From Halomonas sp. (GTDB lineage Bacteria; Pseudomonadota; Gammaproteobacteria; Pseudomonadales; Oleiphilaceae): a stretch of 10,371 nucleotides of DNA. The stretch lies in the NCBI GenBank assembly GCA_007135745.1, contig SLIH01000164.1:1-10371 (forward strand), in the 5' to 3' direction. The first letter of the stretch is position 1. Each line of letters begins with the position of its first letter. Positions 1 through 8,452 of this stretch are shown here, one piece after another. The position numbers and the translations under genes were made by a program. Under the pieces are notes generated by a model that made no database searches, was not told the origin of the DNA, and saw only the letters and a list, made by a program, of their open reading frames with translations.

Positions 1-783
1 GTCGTAATCCGCTTTTTTCTTCCAGGCTGCTTCCTCTTCGATGAACTGTTCCCATTCCTTGTTAACTTTTGTTGGCATGGGCTTTTCCTTGGGCGGGATA
101 TCCTGCGTTTTCCCATCCGCGAGCTCGTTGAGGGCCTTGATCCGTTCCCGGTACTGTTGGACCAGTTGCCGGGCTTCGGAATTGTCTTTCAGCTTTTCGA
201 GTTCGCTGGCGGCCAGATAATAGCTGTGAATCGCCCGGCGGAACTTCCTGTTGTGGTAGTGCTCCTGAGCCTCGTGAACACGCAGGTCAGCATAACATTT
301 ATGGATCAGAAAAATGATATGACCGAGGTATTCCTTTGCGGTGCCCGAATGGATGCGACCCGCGTTCTTCTGTCTTTCCACAAATCGAAAGAGCATCTGC
401 AACAGCTGGCGCATTTCCCTGACCTGCTCAGGGTTCTTGAGGGCGCTTTCATCAAGCCCGCCGGTCTGTCCTGCCTCGAGCGCGGTAAGGGCTGCCTGGT
501 CTGCCTCGATCCGGGCTTCGACGTTACCGGGGGCCCCCAGTTCCCGCAGCTTACCTGCCAGTTCAAGGGCGCGTTCAAGGATCATTCGACGCAGTGTCTT
601 ATTCAGATAGGAGGCCGGCAGTTCATCGGTGAAACGCCGCAAAAGCGAATGGGAATCCTCCAGTGCCCGGATTCGGCGCATGCGTTCAATGCGTGCCTTC
701 TCCCGCATCTGGCTGATGATCAGCAGCCCCAGGCCAAGAATCATCAGCGCAACAAGCGTAATAATAACCGCAGTGGTTGTCAT
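1..783 (-). CDS. Membrane-anchored helical protein with TPR-like segment, unknown function (C-terminus off the left edge)
   Basis: I translated the minus strand by hand. An uninterrupted frame of 261 codons runs from ATG at 783 to base 1 with no stop, so the C-terminus lies outside the window. Residues 5-23 form one hydrophobic helix (VIITLVALMILGLGLLII), followed at once by a basic stretch (MREKARIERMRRIR), which predicts a single N-terminal anchor with the rest in the cytoplasm. The remainder is strongly helical and charged. Residues about 172-205 (AQEHYHNRKFRRAIHSYYLA) follow a TPR-like spacing with A, Y, F, A, I and Y at the expected positions. The segment 225-238 is proline/lysine rich and probably a linker, and 241-261 is again acidic then basic. 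An in-frame ATG at 804 would add seven residues, but a candidate -10 at 819-824 would then leave almost no leader, so I prefer 783. I do not recognise the family. A scaffold or protein-interaction role is only inference from the TPR-like pattern. Confidence 0.72.
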   Translation of the reverse strand, partial: MTTTAVIITLVALMILGLGLLIISQMREKARIERMRRIRALEDSHSLLRRFTDELPASYLNKTLRRMILERALELAGKLRELGAPGNVEARIEADQAALTALEAGQTGGLDESALKNPEQVREMRQLLQMLFRFVERQKNAGRIHSGTAKEYLGHIIFLIHKCYADLRVHEAQEHYHNRKFRRAIHSYYLAASELEKLKDNSEARQLVQQYRERIKALNELADGKTQDIPPKEKPMPTKVNKEWEQFIEEEAAWKKKADYD

Positions 784-818
784 GGGCCTGTCTTTACTCG
801 CCATGGGTGAATGGCCAC

Positions 819-824
819 AGTATA
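819..824 (-). promoter_or_regulatory. Candidate -10 box for the left-edge membrane protein gene
   Basis: On the minus strand this reads TATACT, one base from the consensus -10. Transcription would start near 812, about 29 nt before the ATG at 783. The sequence 16-18 bp upstream (around ATGCAG) is a poor -35, so the promoter would be weak or activator-dependent. Confidence 0.35.
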
Positions 825-857
825 GACCACGGTGGCTTTAACTGCATGAACTGACAT

Positions 858-872
858 GGGTAATCGGGTAAT
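858..872 (+). repeat. Tandem GGGTAAT direct repeat in the divergent intergenic region
   Basis: The heptamer GGGTAAT occurs at 858-864 and again at 866-872, an 8-bp period with one C between. It lies where the -35 region of the regulator's promoter would fall. It could be a regulator half-site pair, but it is short enough to be chance. Confidence 0.4.
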
Positions 873-887
873 TTCAGTGATTGGCTG

Positions 888-893
888 TATAAT
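888..893 (+). promoter_or_regulatory. -10 box for the LysR-family regulator gene
   Basis: The sequence is a perfect TATAAT, preceded directly by TG. Transcription would begin near 900, leaving a leader of about 23 nt before the ATG at 923. No good -35 is present at 16-18 bp (CGGGTA region), which fits a promoter needing an activator. LysR regulators often control their own promoters and a divergent neighbour, so this spot is the natural place for such control. Confidence 0.5.
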
Positions 894-922
894 AATCGCT
901 GACATGGCCTTTGGGGTATTTA

Positions 923-1903
923 ATGGATCTTTCCCGAGTCGATCTGAACCTTCTGGTTTACCTTGATGTGCTGCTGCGTGAGAAGAGCGTGACCCGTGCG
1001 GCGGATTATCTTGGCATCACCCAGCCGGCGATGAGCAACGGTTTGCGTCGATTGCGAGAGCTCTTTGGTGATCCGCTGCTGGTGCGCACCAGCGAAGGGA
1101 TGACAGCCACCGAACGGGCCATGGAGCTTCAGCCGGCGGTGCGCGAGATCATTGTTCGGGTTGAACGGGCCGTTCAGAAGACCCGTACCTTCGACGCCCG
1201 CGACAGTGAACGTGTCTTTCGCATCATGGCCAGCGACTATGCCGAATCCACCCTCATGCCCAGGGTGTTGCGGGAGATCCGCCAGGCAGCACCCAATGTT
1301 ACCCTGGACGTACTTACCCCCTCGGACGTCAGCTTCATCGACGTAGAGCAGGGGCGGGTGGACATGGCCATCAACCGTTTCGACACCATCCCCCAGTCAT
1401 TCCATCAGAAAACACTCTGGCTGGATCATTTCGCCTGCCTGATGAGCGCCAATAATCCAGTACTGAAGGAAACATTCACGCTGGATGCCTACCTGCAGGC
1501 AAACCATATCTGGGTGAGCAAGACAGGCTTCGGTGTGGGTGTCGGGGTCAATCCGCGGGACGTTCAGCGGCTGGGCTGGGTTGATGAGGTTCTGAGCCGA
1601 CTGGGGCGCAAACGCCGGATCTCGGTATTCACTCGCCATTACCAGGTTGCGACGCTGCTCGCGGAACAACACGATGTCATGGCCACCTTACCTTGTCGTG
1701 CTGCCTGGTTGCAGAGAAACAACCCCAATCTGGTGGTCAAGGCGCCACCGTTTGATATCCCGCCGATCGACCTGAAAATGGCCTGGAGCCCGCTCCTGCA
1801 GCACAATCCTGATCATCAGTGGCTGAGACGGCTGATTGCGACCGTGGCCGAAGAACTGAACGCGGAATTCGAACCCTTCGGGAGAGATTTTGTCAGTAGC
1901 TGA
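923..1903 (+). CDS. LysR-family transcriptional regulator
   Basis: The 326-residue product has the normal length and order for a LysR-type regulator. It opens with the typical VDLNLL start, followed by a winged helix-turn-helix at about residues 22-43 (SVTRAADYLGITQPAMSNGL), then LFGDPLLVRT at 47-56. A linker helix leads to a periplasmic-binding-protein-like effector domain from about residue 90 to 300. The DLNLL opening and the GDPLLVRT pattern resemble the NahR/NodD/LinR branch, but the effector cannot be read from sequence. I chose ATG 923 because a GGGG stretch lies a few bases upstream and the protein then begins MDLSRVDLNLL; a TTG at 911 would add only four residues. The gene is divergent from the left-edge membrane protein and converges on the small membrane protein, overlapping its 3' end by 11 bp. 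Targets are unknown. Either neighbour, or its own promoter, is possible. Confidence 0.93.
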   Translation: MDLSRVDLNLLVYLDVLLREKSVTRAADYLGITQPAMSNGLRRLRELFGDPLLVRTSEGMTATERAMELQPAVREIIVRVERAVQKTRTFDARDSERVFRIMASDYAESTLMPRVLREIRQAAPNVTLDVLTPSDVSFIDVEQGRVDMAINRFDTIPQSFHQKTLWLDHFACLMSANNPVLKETFTLDAYLQANHIWVSKTGFGVGVGVNPRDVQRLGWVDEVLSRLGRKRRISVFTRHYQVATLLAEQHDVMATLPCRAAWLQRNNPNLVVKAPPFDIPPIDLKMAWSPLLQHNPDHQWLRRLIATVAEELNAEFEPFGRDFVSS

Positions 1904-2273
1904 TCTGCCCCTGCCGACGATAAGCGCCCAGCGCCGCCAGCATGCCGCCCACCAGAGGCATGAACATGAAAGCCGACACCAGGAAACCACCCATCATAAT
2001 GCACGCCAGGGAAAGCAGGGACACACCGGTTCCAATCCATGGACTCCGTGCTCTTATTGAAATCAGGCCCGCTACGAGTGTCGCAAGCGTTAACAGGACA
2101 ATGCCCCAGGCTCCCAGTACCTCTGCGGTGTCAGGCGTCGCTTCCGGTGTTGCGCCAATCGTGTTGGCGGCAGCGGACCCGAGTGCAGCCAGCGCCGCAA
2201 ACAGGGCGCCCGTCATGCTGAGAACACCACCTGCAATAAGCACGATCTTTATTCCCTTCGCGTGACCATTCAA
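1893..2273 (-). CDS. Small four-helix integral membrane protein, unknown function
   Basis: The 126-residue product has hydrophobic segments at about 10-32, 53-73, and 79-118 (long enough for two helices). The 33-52 loop carries only acidic charges (E44, D48, E51). The 74-76 loop (RAR) and the end (YRRQGQ) are basic, so both termini are predicted in the cytoplasm with one acidic periplasmic loop. The layout resembles small DUF4064-type membrane proteins, though this is a loose resemblance and no function follows. The start is uncertain. The longest frame begins at TTG 2273 with no Shine-Dalgarno sequence. A GTG at 2243 has AAGGGA about nine bases upstream and would give 116 residues. A good promoter at 2282-2310 would start transcription near 2275, which favours GTG, while the basic residues K6 and K9 of the longer form fit a cytoplasmic N-terminus. 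The stop overlaps the convergent regulator by 11 bp, with no terminator between them. Confidence 0.75.
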   Translation of the reverse strand: MNGHAKGIKIVLIAGGVLSMTGALFAALAALGSAAANTIGATPEATPDTAEVLGAWGIVLLTLATLVAGLISIRARSPWIGTGVSLLSLACIMMGGFLVSAFMFMPLVGGMLAALGAYRRQGQISY

Positions 2274-2281
2274 CGAAAGGA

Positions 2282-2310
2282 ATTCTATTCCATCATCAGG
2301 CGCCTGTTAA
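2282..2310 (-). promoter_or_regulatory. Sigma70-type promoter for the small membrane protein gene
   Basis: The minus strand shows TTAACA (2305-2310), a 17-bp spacer, then TAGAAT (2282-2287). Each hexamer is one base from consensus with ideal spacing. The predicted start of transcription is near 2275. A perfect 10-bp palindrome, CAGGCGCCTG (2297-2306), lies within the spacer and touches the -35, so it could serve as an operator. The lipase-like gene ends just upstream at 2317, so some read-through is also likely. Confidence 0.5.
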
Positions 2311-2316
2311 CCCATA

Positions 2317-3291
2317 TCAGGCGGCGGCGGACTGGCGTATTGGCCGAAGATCCACCTGTTGCGCCATCCACTGCAGCACATCGCCAAAGACTTCCAGTCG
2401 ATTGATGTCGTGGAAGGGTTCGTGGCGGATGCCCGGGTAAATTTTCAGTTCCACCCTGGGATGGCCGGTCTGTCGGAAGGCCTTCGCCAATGCGGTGGGG
2501 CCGTGCCCGAATTGTCCAACCGGGTCCTGATCCCCGGCGAGAATGAACAGGGGCAGGTTGTTGGGAATGGCGCGCTGCGAATCAGGCCGGATCAGATGCT
2601 GTATCCCGCCACTGAAATCATGCCAGAGCTGAGTCGTGCACTCGAAGCCACAGGCCGGGTCGCTGATGTAGTTGCGTACCGCCTGATGATCATTGCTCAG
2701 CCAGTCAAACGGCGTCCCCGGGGTTTTGACCGAGGCGCTGAAAGCGTCGAACGTTACCCGCTTCAGTACAGGACTCCTGCCCCGTGGTCCGCAGCGGCGG
2801 CGCTCAAGTGCCACCAGCATTCTCAGCGCCCGAAGCCGCCAGGGGTTTTCAAGATTGGTGGCAGAGAGTATCAGCCCATCGGGAATGGCCGGCATTACGC
2901 CGCGCATCAGGGCATCCTGGGCTATAAATGAGCCCATACTGTGCCCCAGAAGGAAGCTGGGGCTGTCGGGCCACTGGTCGCGGATCCAGTGCTGTACCCG
3001 GGCGGTGTCATCCAGAACCAGGTCCCAGCCGTTGTGGTCTGCGTAATGGCCCTGATCGCGGGGGGCAAGCGCCGGGTCATGACCCCGGTGATGATGGGCG
3101 ACAGCCGCGAGACCCGCCTGGGCGAGTACCTGGCCAAATTCATCATAGCGGCCGGCGTGTTCCGCCATACCGTGACAGATATGCACCACGGCACGCGGGG
3201 CATGGTCGCGGGGTGTCCAGCAAAGGGCCTTTATTGAATGGCCGTCCCTGCCTTCAAGTTGAGCTTCAGAGAATCCTTTGTTCTTGGCCAT
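2317..3291 (-). CDS. Alpha/beta hydrolase, monoacylglycerol lipase / lysophospholipase-like
   Basis: The 324-residue product has the hallmarks of the PldB/monoglyceride lipase branch of alpha/beta hydrolases (Hydrolase_4 domain), which release fatty acids from mono-acylglycerols or lysophospholipids. HGMAEHAGRY at 40-49 is the oxyanion-side HG motif. GHSMGS at 116-121 holds the nucleophile Ser118. AGDQDPVG near 252-259 holds the probable Asp256, and GIRHEPFHD at 287-295 holds His290. The helical lid region between about 145 and 230 includes PRGRSP and DPACGF, as in bacterial relatives. No signal peptide is visible, so it should be cytoplasmic. ATG 3291 is chosen because AGGA lies six bases upstream; the open frame extends to 3363 but that part looks non-coding. 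The usual DHRGHG motif reads HHHRGHD here (66-72). A 75-bp AT-rich gap separates it from the S41 gene upstream, so it may have its own promoter, though none is clear. Its natural substrate cannot be told. Confidence 0.88.
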   Translation of the reverse strand: MAKNKGFSEAQLEGRDGHSIKALCWTPRDHAPRAVVHICHGMAEHAGRYDEFGQVLAQAGLAAVAHHHRGHDPALAPRDQGHYADHNGWDLVLDDTARVQHWIRDQWPDSPSFLLGHSMGSFIAQDALMRGVMPAIPDGLILSATNLENPWRLRALRMLVALERRRCGPRGRSPVLKRVTFDAFSASVKTPGTPFDWLSNDHQAVRNYISDPACGFECTTQLWHDFSGGIQHLIRPDSQRAIPNNLPLFILAGDQDPVGQFGHGPTALAKAFRQTGHPRVELKIYPGIRHEPFHDINRLEVFGDVLQWMAQQVDLRPIRQSAAA

Positions 3292-3366
3292 TGTTGATCC
3301 TGTTTTATTGTTAATTTTCCAGATTCTAATGAAGGTACATGCCAATACTGCGTGACAGTACACATA

Positions 3367-4722
3367 TTAGCGGTTTGCCGCCATCAGATTGAGGGCGCGC
3401 TCAAGCATCGGATCACGGCCCTGATTCCGACCCTGGCGACCAAGGAATGGCAGCCGGATGTGCGGAGGAATGCCCTCATCCTCATAGATCTGACCATCAT
3501 AGGCGCGGTAGATTTCGTTGGAGAGCGTCAGGTTCCAGCCGTTGGGAAGATGGCGCTCCAGTGTGTCTGACAGTATGCCATGGGTTGGCTCCCCAATCAG
3601 GGTCAGACGGGGGTGTTGAAGCAACGCCAGAACGAGTATTTCCGCTGCACTGGAAGTGAGTTCGCTGGTAAGCACGTAAAGGTTGCCTCGGTAGGTTCCC
3701 GAAGCTGCGGGTACAACCTGAACCGATTGTTGGCCCGTCATACCACTGCCATGGCGGGCAGATTTGGTAAAGGCGACCCGCTTGCGGTCCATGAGATACG
3801 ACGCAAAGCTCAGCGCCACACCGTCATAGCCACCGCCATTGCCGCGCAGATCGAGTACCAGATTGGGCCGAGTCCCCAGTTCACTGAGGATTGACGGCAT
3901 CAGATCTTCCACGGCCTCTATGTCCTCCGCTGGATGCCCGAGTTGCCCGCTTTGGCCCGCCATGGCACGGATATTAAGGTAGCCGGCCGAATCACTCAGC
4001 TTTCCCCATTCAACCAGATGGCGTTTACAGCGGCGAATACCGCCCTGAAGGTAATCCTCATCGATTACTTCATGCAGCCATTCGCGCAGCTCCCCGAGGT
4101 AACTTTCGATCTCGCGTGGATCACCGGCGGCATCAAGCTCCTGGCCCAGTCGCCGATACAGCGCCGGCTGCGCCCCGGCATTGTAGTGGCCCCAGGGAGA
4201 ATGAAGACGCACATGGCCGTCCTTCAGAGGGCGGAGCATGGCCGCGAGTACACCAAACAGATGCTCTGGATGGGTATCGGAGGTAACGGCGGATCGGTGT
4301 TTCTGGCGAATGCGCTCCCAGTTCAGGCCCTTGAGCTCGAAAAGGGCATATTGTTCCGCAAAGGTCTGCCAGAACACCTCAAAATTATGGATCGGATCGC
4401 TTGAATCCTGTTTCTCAGACTCTGCCACGGTTCGGGGCAGTGCCTTGAGCTTGCTGAAGCCGACCCGTGTCACCCCCGTGGCGCGACGTGCGCTGAAAGT
4501 TCTGCCGCTCTGGGAAACCTCCAGGTCCACGTAACGCTCGGTCAGCTCTTCCAGGCAACCTGAATGGACCGGAAGGCAGCTTATGCTGGTTTCCTCAAAG
4601 AAGGTGTAATGATCTTCCGTAATCCAAAGGATCTTGCCATAGCCGCGAGAGCGCCAGACCCCCTCAAGGCGCTTGAAATCAGTGACCGAGGCCATGTTCT
4701 CAGGTGATTCGATTGGCGCCAT
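3367..4722 (-). CDS. S41-family (C-terminal processing) peptidase-like protein, apparently cytoplasmic
   Basis: The 451-residue product carries an S41 serine-peptidase fold in its C-terminal half. The visible motifs are DGHVRL (168-173), LDLRGNGGG (290-298) and TSELTSSAAEIL (352-363), then GEPTHGILSD (377-386). By alignment with CtpA-type enzymes (TASASE), the likely nucleophile is Ser358. The general base is less certain; in CtpA it is a Lys a few turns later, and I see no obvious equivalent. Tricorn-like enzymes use a different triad. No PDZ domain is evident. Residues 16-95 look like a separate beta-rich domain (LEGVWRSRGYG...FFEETSISC), and 110-165 resembles the helical region before the catalytic core in other S41 proteins. 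There is no signal peptide or membrane helix, which is unusual because most S41 proteases are exported. ATG 4722 has AGGAG nine bases upstream. The 57-bp gap after the GNAT gene shows no promoter, so it is probably the end of the purB-roxA transcript. Confidence 0.87.
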   Translation of the reverse strand: MAPIESPENMASVTDFKRLEGVWRSRGYGKILWITEDHYTFFEETSISCLPVHSGCLEELTERYVDLEVSQSGRTFSARRATGVTRVGFSKLKALPRTVAESEKQDSSDPIHNFEVFWQTFAEQYALFELKGLNWERIRQKHRSAVTSDTHPEHLFGVLAAMLRPLKDGHVRLHSPWGHYNAGAQPALYRRLGQELDAAGDPREIESYLGELREWLHEVIDEDYLQGGIRRCKRHLVEWGKLSDSAGYLNIRAMAGQSGQLGHPAEDIEAVEDLMPSILSELGTRPNLVLDLRGNGGGYDGVALSFASYLMDRKRVAFTKSARHGSGMTGQQSVQVVPAASGTYRGNLYVLTSELTSSAAEILVLALLQHPRLTLIGEPTHGILSDTLERHLPNGWNLTLSNEIYRAYDGQIYEDEGIPPHIRLPFLGRQGRNQGRDPMLERALNLMAANR

Positions 4723-4779
4723 GGTGGCATGCTCCTGGTTTGGCTGGCCGGTGCGGCAGCCCAGGGGGGATGCAGTCTC

Positions 4780-5739
4780 TTATAAGGGCAGACTGCGCAG
4801 CTCGACGGATTCCCGTCCATATTCCCACATACGCTCGAAGGTTTCCGCCAGTGGCCGAACACGGCGTCCGGCATTGAAATTGGCGAAGCCCTCGATGGAG
4901 CCGGGTTGATGGCGGAATATCACGCCAGAATCATCTGCCAGGATAAATGGCGACAACTCGTGCGGATAGTCAGTGTTAACCAGACGAAGGCTCATATGGG
5001 TTGGCAGCCTGCGCATCAATTCAATCAGCCGATGTCGGCTTTTAACCAAAGAGGTGTCATCGTGGATCAGGAATCGGATTTCGCTGAAGCGGCTGCGCCG
5101 CGCCAGGTGAGACACGGCATCGACCAGAAACGGGTCATCGTAGAGTTCGTGGCTCAACTCGACATCGTAAATCCAGAGCCGTCTCAGTGCCTGATCGCTC
5201 ATCGCCCGAAGCAACCCCATATGATCCCCGTCACTTTGGATATGCCAGCTTGTCGTATCCGTTCCCAGTCGTGTGGGTGAGGGGGTCTCGGCGGTTTGTT
5301 CAAGGACCGGGGTCAATGCGGTGCAGCGCATGAGCTGATGAGGGATTCCGGCTTCCATGTGGCTGCCGGACACACTGTAGAAGCCGAAACGGTTGTAGAA
5401 GGAGAGCGCCTGCTCCTGGGCGCTGAGTTCAAGGTAATCGTAGGCGGGCATCGCATCCGTCATCATCCGGCGAAGCAAGCTGCTGCCGATGCCTCCGTGG
5501 CGATGATTGGCGGCCACCGCCATACGTCCGATCCCCCCAGCTCCCGTGCCAGTGGGATAAAGCCGGGCCGTGGCCACGGCACCTGCTTCAGGTGTTTCCA
5601 CCAGGTAGTGGGTTGCGATCGCGTCGGTTTCGTCCCATTCCATCGCTTCCGGCACCGCCTGCTCGTCAATGAAAACGGTGCGGCGCAACTCCGTGATGGC
5701 CTGTGGAATAGCGTCCCAGTTATGGGTGCTGATCTTCAC
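4780..5739 (-). CDS. GNAT-family N-acetyltransferase with C-terminal DUF7931-like domain
   Basis: The 319-residue product has two parts. Residues 1-145 form an ElaA/YjcF-type GNAT domain: RRTVFIDEQ (19-27), the strand RMAVAANH (72-79), the acetyl-CoA loop RHGGIG (80-85), and a late FYNRFGF motif followed by EAGIPH. Residues from about 160 to 317 form a second domain with WIYDVELSHELYD, IRFLIHDD and a final GFANFNAGRR segment. I recognise this as the domain (DUF7931, distantly PLD-like) often fused to GNATs in Pseudomonas-type bacteria. This name is from memory. Translation starts at GTG 5739, whose GTGA overlaps the TGA stop of roxA by four bases, and GAGGA lies about eight bases upstream. 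Such an overlap means the ribosome can reinitiate directly, so output is tied to roxA. The acetylated substrate is unknown. Sharing an operon with a ribosome-modifying enzyme hints at a translation-related target, but this is inference. Confidence 0.88.
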   Translation of the reverse strand: MKISTHNWDAIPQAITELRRTVFIDEQAVPEAMEWDETDAIATHYLVETPEAGAVATARLYPTGTGAGGIGRMAVAANHRHGGIGSSLLRRMMTDAMPAYDYLELSAQEQALSFYNRFGFYSVSGSHMEAGIPHQLMRCTALTPVLEQTAETPSPTRLGTDTTSWHIQSDGDHMGLLRAMSDQALRRLWIYDVELSHELYDDPFLVDAVSHLARRSRFSEIRFLIHDDTSLVKSRHRLIELMRRLPTHMSLRLVNTDYPHELSPFILADDSGVIFRHQPGSIEGFANFNAGRRVRPLAETFERMWEYGRESVELRSLPL

Positions 5740-6920
5740 GCCTGGTCCTCATCCGCTTCCTCGGGGTCGTAAAGGCTGCCCTGGTTGAAAAGGTGTGTGA
5801 CCAGTTCGGCCAGGGCATCCTCCTCCATCCAACTGTTCAGCTCGTCGGCGGGAATTCGCCGACCTGCGCAGAGAAGCTTCGCAAGCTCCCGGGCTTCATG
5901 GCGCAGAACGTAACGCTCTCCATCAACGAACAGATAACGTTCCTCGCTGTTCACATCATGGAAGGCGAAACGACTGCCTTCATTCCAGCTCAGATCGCGG
6001 CCCACTGCCACCTTCTGACGCACATTTTTTACTGAATGCGGCTCGTCGGGGGCTTCCACAATCCCGCTGTGCTTGGGCTCGGTCATGGCCTGACCAAACC
6101 AGGCCGCCAGCAGATCCCGGCGTCCGGTGTTCGCAGTCACAATACGAATCAGCTCGTCAATCACTGGCTGATCGATACGGCCCGGGTTATCGAGTACGCG
6201 GGGGTCGGGATCGCTCAGATGGTTTTCCAGAGGGAGCTGGCCAACCAGGAAGTCACTGAAACCGGTCAGAATTTCCGCTTCGTTGGGCGTACGGAAACCG
6301 ATGGAAAGCGTGATGCAGTCATTCTCCGCAATGCCCCAGTGGGAAACGCCCGGCGGCAGGTAAAGCATATCGCCCGGATTGAGAACGTATTCCTCCAGCG
6401 TCTCGAATTCGCTCAGTATATGCAGCGGAGTTCGGTCCACCCGGGGGGAATCCTGGTCGCAGACGGGGCCGAGCTTCCATCGCCTTTGCCCCTCGGTCTG
6501 GAGCAGAAAAACGTCGTACTGGTCGAAGTGGGGGCCCACACTGCCGCCAACCGGCGCATAGCTGGCCATGATGTCATCCAGCCGCCAGTTGGGAATAAAC
6601 CGGAACGCCTCCAGCAGATCCGCGACCTGCGGCACCCAGTAATCCAGACCCTGCACCAGCAGCGTCCAGTGGCTTTCGGGAAGGGACTGGAAGTGATTCT
6701 CATCAAAGGGACCGTTACGCAACTGCCAGGGTGCCCCGTCCTCCTCCTCCAGAACGATCCGCGATTCAATCTCGGTCTCACAGGCCAGGCCGGCCAACTC
6801 GTCCGCGGCAACGGGGGATTCCAGATCCGGAAAGGCATTGCGGATCAACAGTGGCCGCTTCTGCCAGTATTCCTTCAGAAAGGTTTCGACGGAGTACTCG
6901 CCCAGTGGGTGCGTGGCCAT
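5736..6920 (-). CDS. roxA: Ribosomal protein uL16 arginine 3-hydroxylase (JmjC/cupin 2OG oxygenase)
   Basis: The 394-residue product matches RoxA (YcfD), the Fe(II)/2-oxoglutarate oxygenase that hydroxylates an arginine of ribosomal protein uL16 in the cytoplasm. The iron ligands are visible as HFD (His131, Asp133) in VGPHFDQYDVF and His194 in PPGVSHWG. By alignment with E. coli YcfD (His125, Asp127, His187), Arg146 in GQRRWKLG is the 2-oxoglutarate-binding arginine. The N-terminus (FLKEYWQKRPLLIRNAF) and the jelly-roll core are typical, and the C-terminal winged-helix dimerisation part follows from about residue 290. It is slightly longer than the 373-residue E. coli protein. ATG 6920 is preceded by AGGGA eight bases away. 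It follows purB after 10 bp and overlaps the GNAT gene by 4 bp, so it is inside an operon. In E. coli, roxA is next to phoQ, which sits with phoP between purB and roxA; here the pair is directly joined. Confidence 0.95.
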   Translation of the reverse strand: MATHPLGEYSVETFLKEYWQKRPLLIRNAFPDLESPVAADELAGLACETEIESRIVLEEEDGAPWQLRNGPFDENHFQSLPESHWTLLVQGLDYWVPQVADLLEAFRFIPNWRLDDIMASYAPVGGSVGPHFDQYDVFLLQTEGQRRWKLGPVCDQDSPRVDRTPLHILSEFETLEEYVLNPGDMLYLPPGVSHWGIAENDCITLSIGFRTPNEAEILTGFSDFLVGQLPLENHLSDPDPRVLDNPGRIDQPVIDELIRIVTANTGRRDLLAAWFGQAMTEPKHSGIVEAPDEPHSVKNVRQKVAVGRDLSWNEGSRFAFHDVNSEERYLFVDGERYVLRHEARELAKLLCAGRRIPADELNSWMEEDALAELVTHLFNQGSLYDPEEADEDQA

Positions 6921-6930
6921 GCTGATGTCC

Positions 6931-8366
<1,436 letters not shown>

Positions 8367-8427
8367 CATGAAAGGGACTGGAGGCCGCAGGGACGGATTC
8401 CTTCGCATGCCTGGGAGTCGGGTGGTG

Positions 8428-8439
8428 GCAGGTTCCTGC
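8428..8439 (-). repeat. Small inverted repeat after hflD
   Basis: GCAGG and CCTGC form a short hairpin with a 2-base centre; with the bulge it can extend by three more pairs (GTG/CAC). It begins 13 bp after the hflD stop. No T-run follows, so it is not a convincing Rho-independent terminator; it might protect the hflD 3' end or mean nothing. The rest of this 130-bp gap holds only the purB promoter. Confidence 0.3.
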
Positions 8440-8452
8440 ACGGTCCAGCGAT

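Noticed and set aside
3346..3360. Inverted repeat TACTG-CGTGA-CAGTA before the lipase-like gene
   Set aside because: Five-base arms can occur by chance; it does not match a LexA box, and no convincing promoter can be placed around it.
3292..3363. Upstream extension of the lipase-like gene by 24 codons
   Set aside because: ATG 3291 has a good AGGA site, and the extension is AT-rich with an atypical composition.
4723..4779. Possible terminator or promoter between the GNAT and S41 genes
   Set aside because: Only a five-base GGCTG/CAGCC pairing without a T-run is present, and no -10-like sequence.
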